Source of the DNA: Bacteroidales bacterium
GTDB lineage: Bacteria > Bacteroidota > Bacteroidia > Bacteroidales > F082
Assembly (NCBI GenBank): GCA_024400295.1
Contig: JAKSNA010000011.1
Coordinates: 1-64,000 of the forward strand
Direction: 5' to 3'
Length of the DNA: 64,000 nucleotides
Below, piece by piece: positions 60,769 through 64,000 of this stretch. The notes under the pieces were generated by a model, which was not told the origin of the DNA, made no database searches, and saw nothing but the letters and a program-made list of their open reading frames with translations. Position 1 is the stretch's first letter, and every line of letters starts with the position of its first letter. Position numbers and translations under genes: made by a program.

Positions 60769-61434
60769 ATGCGACTTATCAGCCCTCCTTCGGTGTGCAG
60801 GTTTCTGTTTCCGGCCATGATTTGGCAAATGCCGGAGGGAGAGAAGTGTCTTTACCTGACTTTTGACGACGGGCCGCATCCAACGATAACGCCGCAAGTG
60901 CTTGATATTCTGCGCAAATACAACGCCAAAGCGACATTTTTCTGCATCGGCAACAACGTTCAGAAATATCCTGAGACTTTTGAACTTCTAAAAAAAGAAG
61001 GTCACAGTATCGGCTCTCACACTTTCAACCACGAGAACGGCTGGAAGACCGGAACCGATGATTATGTCAAATCGGTCATTGACGCCAACAATTTGATTCA
61101 CAGCGATTTATTCCGTCCGCCTCACGGGAAAGTCAGGTATTCACAGATCAAGAAACTGCGGAAATTGACAAGTGGTGAGAAGCCGCTTAATATCGTTGCA
61201 TGGACGGTCATTGCGTACGACTGGGACAAGGGGCTCACTCCTGAGCAGGTGTATAACAATGTGATTAACAATGCAAAAGACGGTGCCATCATTGCTTTTC
61301 ACGACAGTGAGAAAGCCTATCCGCGGATGATTGAGGCGTTGCCAAAGGTTTTGGATTATTTTACGGGTAAAGGTTATTCTTTCAAGGCGATCACCCAATC
61401 CGGCTCCAGTCAAAATCCTGCTCAAACATTTTGA
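60769..61434 (+). CDS. Polysaccharide deacetylase (NodB) family protein
   Basis: 221 residues. NodB homology domain: YLTFDDGPHPTITPQVL (catalytic Asp-Asp), ATFFCIGNNVQKYPE, SIGSHTFNHENGW (metal His pair) and FRPPHGKVRYSQI. IVAWTVIAYDWDKG and AIIAFHDSEKAYPRM complete the motifs. It has no evident signal peptide, so it may act in the cytoplasm or use an unrecognised export route. The family removes acetyl groups from chitin-like or peptidoglycan sugars. Its last 44 bases overlap the end of recG on the other strand. Confidence 0.9.
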   Translation: MRLISPPSVCRFLFPAMIWQMPEGEKCLYLTFDDGPHPTITPQVLDILRKYNAKATFFCIGNNVQKYPETFELLKKEGHSIGSHTFNHENGWKTGTDDYVKSVIDANNLIHSDLFRPPHGKVRYSQIKKLRKLTSGEKPLNIVAWTVIAYDWDKGLTPEQVYNNVINNAKDGAIIAFHDSEKAYPRMIEALPKVLDYFTGKGYSFKAITQSGSSQNPAQTF

Positions 61435-63493
61435 CAAAATATTGCTTTGTGGCGTAATGTTCCGGTTTTGAGAGTGTCGGGTCATCGTCAAGCAGAAGGT
61501 TCACCATGCGGCGTGTGTGCCTGATAATCGGTTCATCGTGCTGGAAATCGCCTAATTTCATCTCTATCTGTCCCGATTGACGTGTGCCTTGTGTCTCACC
61601 CGGGCCGCGGAGCTGAAGGTCGGCCTCTGCAATTTCAAAGCCGTCGTTGGTACGCACCATCGTCTCCATCCGTTTCTTGCCTTCACCTGTGATTTTATGG
61701 TCGGTGATAAGCACGCAGAACGACTGGTCGGCGCCGCGCCCCACCCTTCCGCGGAGCTGATGCAGCTGCGAAAGCCCGAACCTGTTGGCGTTTTCAATTA
61801 TCATGACTGAAGCGTTAGGCACATTCACGCCGACCTCAATGACCGTCGTTGCCACCATGATATGCGCCTCACCGCGCACGAAACGCTGCATCTCCCAGTC
61901 TTTGTCGTCAGGTTTCATCTGTCCGTGAACCATGCAGATATGATATTGCGGTTCGGGGAAATCGCGGCACATCGCGTCAAAACCCTCCTGAAGGTTGATG
62001 AGGTCCATCTTTTCCGATTCCTTTATCAAAGGATAGACGACATAGATTTGTCGGCCTTCGGCAATTTGTTTTTTCATGAAGCCGATGATTGCGAGACGTT
62101 GCTCCTGATAAGCGTGTATTGTCTTGACGGGCTTGCGTCCGGGCGGCAGTTCGTCGATTTTCGACACCTCAAGGTCGCCATATTCCGTCATGGCGAGGGT
62201 GCGCGGTATCGGGGTTGCTGTCATCACCAAGGTATGAGGTGGGAACGGAGTCTTCTCCCAGAAAGAGGCACGTTGTGCAACGCCGAAACGATGTTGTTCG
62301 TCGATGATGCAAAGACCCAAGTTCTTGAAAACCACAGTATCTTCAATAAGCGCGTGGGTACCGATGATGATTTGAAGTTCGCCAGAGGCGAGGTCGGCGA
62401 GAATCTGTCTGCGTTCAGAGGTTTTCGTCGAGCCTGTCAGCAATGCGACATGCACATTGAGACCTTCAAGCTGTTTGCGGATTGTCTCAAGATGCTGAGT
62501 GGCAAGAATTTCCGTCGGCGCCATCAATGCGGCCTGAAAACCGTTGTCAAGGGCAATGAGCATAATCATCAACGCAACGATAGTCTTTCCGCTGCCCACA
62601 TCGCCTTGCAGGAGCCGGTTCATCTGATGTCCGCTTTTCAGGTCGGCACGGATCTCCCGGATCACGCGTTTCTGCGCATTTGTCAAAGGAAATGGAAGAT
62701 GTTCCTTATAAAACGTATTAAAATAATATCCAATATTCTGAAAGACAACGCTTTGAGTGTTTTTCTCACGGTCTTTCTTGTGAATCAGAAGACGAAGTTG
62801 GAAGAAAAAATGCTCCTCATACTTCAGCCGGAGAGTTGCCTGTTCAATGTCGCGACTGTTGGAAGGGAGATGAATTTTATAGTAAGCTTCTTTGCGAGAC
62901 ATCAGTTTGTCGTTAAGCACAAGGCTTTCAGGAAGCACTTCCGGAATCACGTTCCACGACTGCAACACACATGTTTTGATAAGTTTTGCAAGCTGTTTGG
63001 TGCCGAGACCGGCATTTTTCATTTTTTCAGTAGTATTATAAACACCTTGGAGTGCTTCGCCTGCTACCACGTCATTCGGGTCATAGTCTTCGACATCGGG
63101 GTGAGTGAAGCTGAAACGGTTATTAAAGACACTTGCTTTCCCGAATATCAGATATTTCGTACCAGGTTTGAATCGAGTTTTTATCCATTTCAGGCCTTTG
63201 AACCACACCAATTCGATTGAGCCGCTGTCATCTGTAAAAGTTGCAGTGATGCGGGTTGTACGGGGCTGACCGAACTCTTTGAGATTGCTTACTGTTCCAA
63301 CTAATTGATAATAAACACTATCATCACATATTTCTCTTACTTTATGAATTTTGGAACGGTCGATATATCGGAATGGAAAGTAGTCGAGCAGGTCCTGAAA
63401 CGTAAAAATCTGAAGTTCTTTATTAAGAATTTCAGCACGTTTCGGGCCGACGCCTTTCAGGAATTCTATTTTTGTGTGCAGAATGTCAACCAC
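61391..63493 (-). CDS. recG: ATP-dependent DNA helicase RecG
   Basis: 700 residues. The wedge/OB domain (residues ~60-160) follows an N-terminal helix-hairpin-helix-like GVGPKRAEILNKE. Helicase motif I is GDVGSGKT in LLQGDVGSGKTIVALM, motif II is IIDEQHRFG, motif III is MTATPIPRTLAM, and motif VI includes QLHQLRGRVGRG. It remodels stalled replication forks and Holliday junctions. Length is standard. It has its own promoter at 63510 and converges on the deacetylase gene with a 44-base overlap. Confidence 0.97.
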   Translation of the reverse strand: MVDILHTKIEFLKGVGPKRAEILNKELQIFTFQDLLDYFPFRYIDRSKIHKVREICDDSVYYQLVGTVSNLKEFGQPRTTRITATFTDDSGSIELVWFKGLKWIKTRFKPGTKYLIFGKASVFNNRFSFTHPDVEDYDPNDVVAGEALQGVYNTTEKMKNAGLGTKQLAKLIKTCVLQSWNVIPEVLPESLVLNDKLMSRKEAYYKIHLPSNSRDIEQATLRLKYEEHFFFQLRLLIHKKDREKNTQSVVFQNIGYYFNTFYKEHLPFPLTNAQKRVIREIRADLKSGHQMNRLLQGDVGSGKTIVALMIMLIALDNGFQAALMAPTEILATQHLETIRKQLEGLNVHVALLTGSTKTSERRQILADLASGELQIIIGTHALIEDTVVFKNLGLCIIDEQHRFGVAQRASFWEKTPFPPHTLVMTATPIPRTLAMTEYGDLEVSKIDELPPGRKPVKTIHAYQEQRLAIIGFMKKQIAEGRQIYVVYPLIKESEKMDLINLQEGFDAMCRDFPEPQYHICMVHGQMKPDDKDWEMQRFVRGEAHIMVATTVIEVGVNVPNASVMIIENANRFGLSQLHQLRGRVGRGADQSFCVLITDHKITGEGKKRMETMVRTNDGFEIAEADLQLRGPGETQGTRQSGQIEMKLGDFQHDEPIIRHTRRMVNLLLDDDPTLSKPEHYATKQYFVKMFEQDFDWSRIG

Positions 63494-63509
63494 ATTTAAA
63501 ATTTTTCTG

Positions 63510-63517
63510 CAAAGGTA
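63510..63517 (-). promoter_or_regulatory. Bacteroidota -7 box for recG
   Basis: TACCTTTG on the minus strand, 17 bases before the ATG at 63493. Confidence 0.75.
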
Positions 63518-63608
63518 GCAAAAAAGTCAAAGTGAGAGTGATAAAAAGATGAAGGAGAGTGATAAATCGTGGTGGAGTGTCAGGATTGTCATTTTGGTAT
63601 AAACAGCA

Positions 63609-63634
63609 AAGCCCGTCCAGTGATGGGCGGGCTT
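63609..63634 (-). terminator. Hairpin at the end of the rRNA operon
   Basis: AAGCCCGTCCA pairs with TGGGCGGGCTT around a GTGA loop, 12 bases after the 5S gene in the direction of transcription. The U-tract after it is short. Confidence 0.75.
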
Positions 63635-63645
63635 AACCGTTAAGG

Positions 63646-63755
<110 letters not shown>

Positions 63756-63884
63756 GTGTGTCTCCAAGGCTCTTGCCTTGACATGGTCGGAAGGAGAACG
63801 GGGCTTTCCCAGAGCTGTGCAACGCGCGGTGCCGGATGACATCCGCTACTGCGTGCCGTACGGACTGACCCTCCTGTCAGATCC

Positions 63885-64000
63885 GCGAAGCCTTCGGGCT
63901 ATTAGTAGCGCTCGGCTGAACGTGTCGCCACGCTTGCACCTGCGCCCTATCGACGTGCTCGTCTCGCACGACCCTTATAGAAGACCTAATCTTGAGGCGG
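63885..64000 (-). rRNA. rrl: 23S ribosomal RNA, 3' end (partial)
   Basis: The minus strand shows the conserved 23S 3' sequence GCCGAGCGCTACTAATAGCC preceded by AGATTAGGTCTTCTATAAGG. The gene continues beyond the window. The 3' boundary is approximate. The ~130-base spacer to 5S (63756-63884) holds no tRNA. Confidence 0.9.

Noticed and set aside
61862-63220. A 452-codon open frame on the plus strand opposite recG
   Set aside because: It lies wholly inside recG and has no recognisable domains or ribosome-binding context. Its sequence is the antisense shadow of a strongly coding gene.

Overview
The window looks like a chromosomal segment of a Bacteroidota bacterium, most likely order Bacteroidales. 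The evidence is internal. Promoter boxes of the Bacteroidota type TAnnTTTG precede most transcription units. Five intact genes and one relic encode type IX secretion (T9SS) C-terminal sorting domains. gldH, the viroplasmin-domain RNase H, ricT, a gingipain-like C25 peptidase and a Bacteroidales-type PurF paralogue are present. Both methylmalonyl-CoA mutase and a class II ribonucleotide reductase occur, so the cell depends on adenosylcobalamin. I see no complete prophage, IS element, integrase or CRISPR array.

Layout. 1-2.1 kb: 5' end of purC, phoH and, divergently, a SAM hydroxide adenosyltransferase. 2.1-6.6 kb: PurF-like protein, then a two-gene secretion module (870-aa T9SS protein plus 82-aa tail-anchored partner). 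6.8-10.9 kb: mutA-mutB. 11-15.8 kb: accessory genes (AAA ATPase/DUF4143, DUF2442, GHL10-like hydrolase, RhuM/ORF6N protein). 15.9-20.1 kb: T9SS relic, two lipoproteins, secreted endonuclease I, HsdR_N-like protein, PAP2 phosphatase. 20.3-25.6 kb: obg and the ricT-gldH-PBP1A operon. 25.8-28.6 kb: gpmA, metallophosphoesterase, tatD, tcdA. 28.7-31.3 kb: zinc-ribbon protein, RNase H, tRNA-Glu(CUC) and a family 9 glycosyltransferase. 31.3-41.2 kb: C25 peptidase, holB, lnt, dus and a tandem 5'-nucleotidase, tightly packed. 41.3-50.9 kb: lysS, three accessory genes with nuclease or DNA-binding folds, a metallo-beta-lactamase-fold hydrolase and the B12-dependent ribonucleotide reductase. 51-58.4 kb: a second copy of the secretion module plus another T9SS protein. 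58.5-63.5 kb: EamA transporter, His-rich COG0523 GTPase, polysaccharide deacetylase, recG. 63.6-64 kb: 5S rRNA and the 3' end of 23S rRNA, minus strand.

The strongest candidate for an undescribed system is the duplicated secretion module (3634-6519 minus; 51394-56381 plus). A large T9SS-exported protein with a shared ~350-residue C-terminal region is followed each time by a ~80-residue pre-protein. The small protein has a signal peptide, a conserved start of the mature part (Q-S, then FF) and a C-terminal Gly/hydrophobic/Lys-Arg tail that looks like a sorting or anchoring signal.

Intergenic DNA carries several dispersed repeat families: an AACCGC-TAC-GCGGTT palindrome, purine-rich AGAGTTAAGAGTGGAG tracts that in places form terminators, and a CACCACGAATTACACGAA repeat. 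The last also appears to encode the His-rich metal-binding loop of the COG0523 GTPase. Two phage-antirepressor-like genes carry in-frame palindromes. Promoter boxes inside automatically predicted ORFs show that several genes start further downstream than their longest reading frame; I used the corrected starts.
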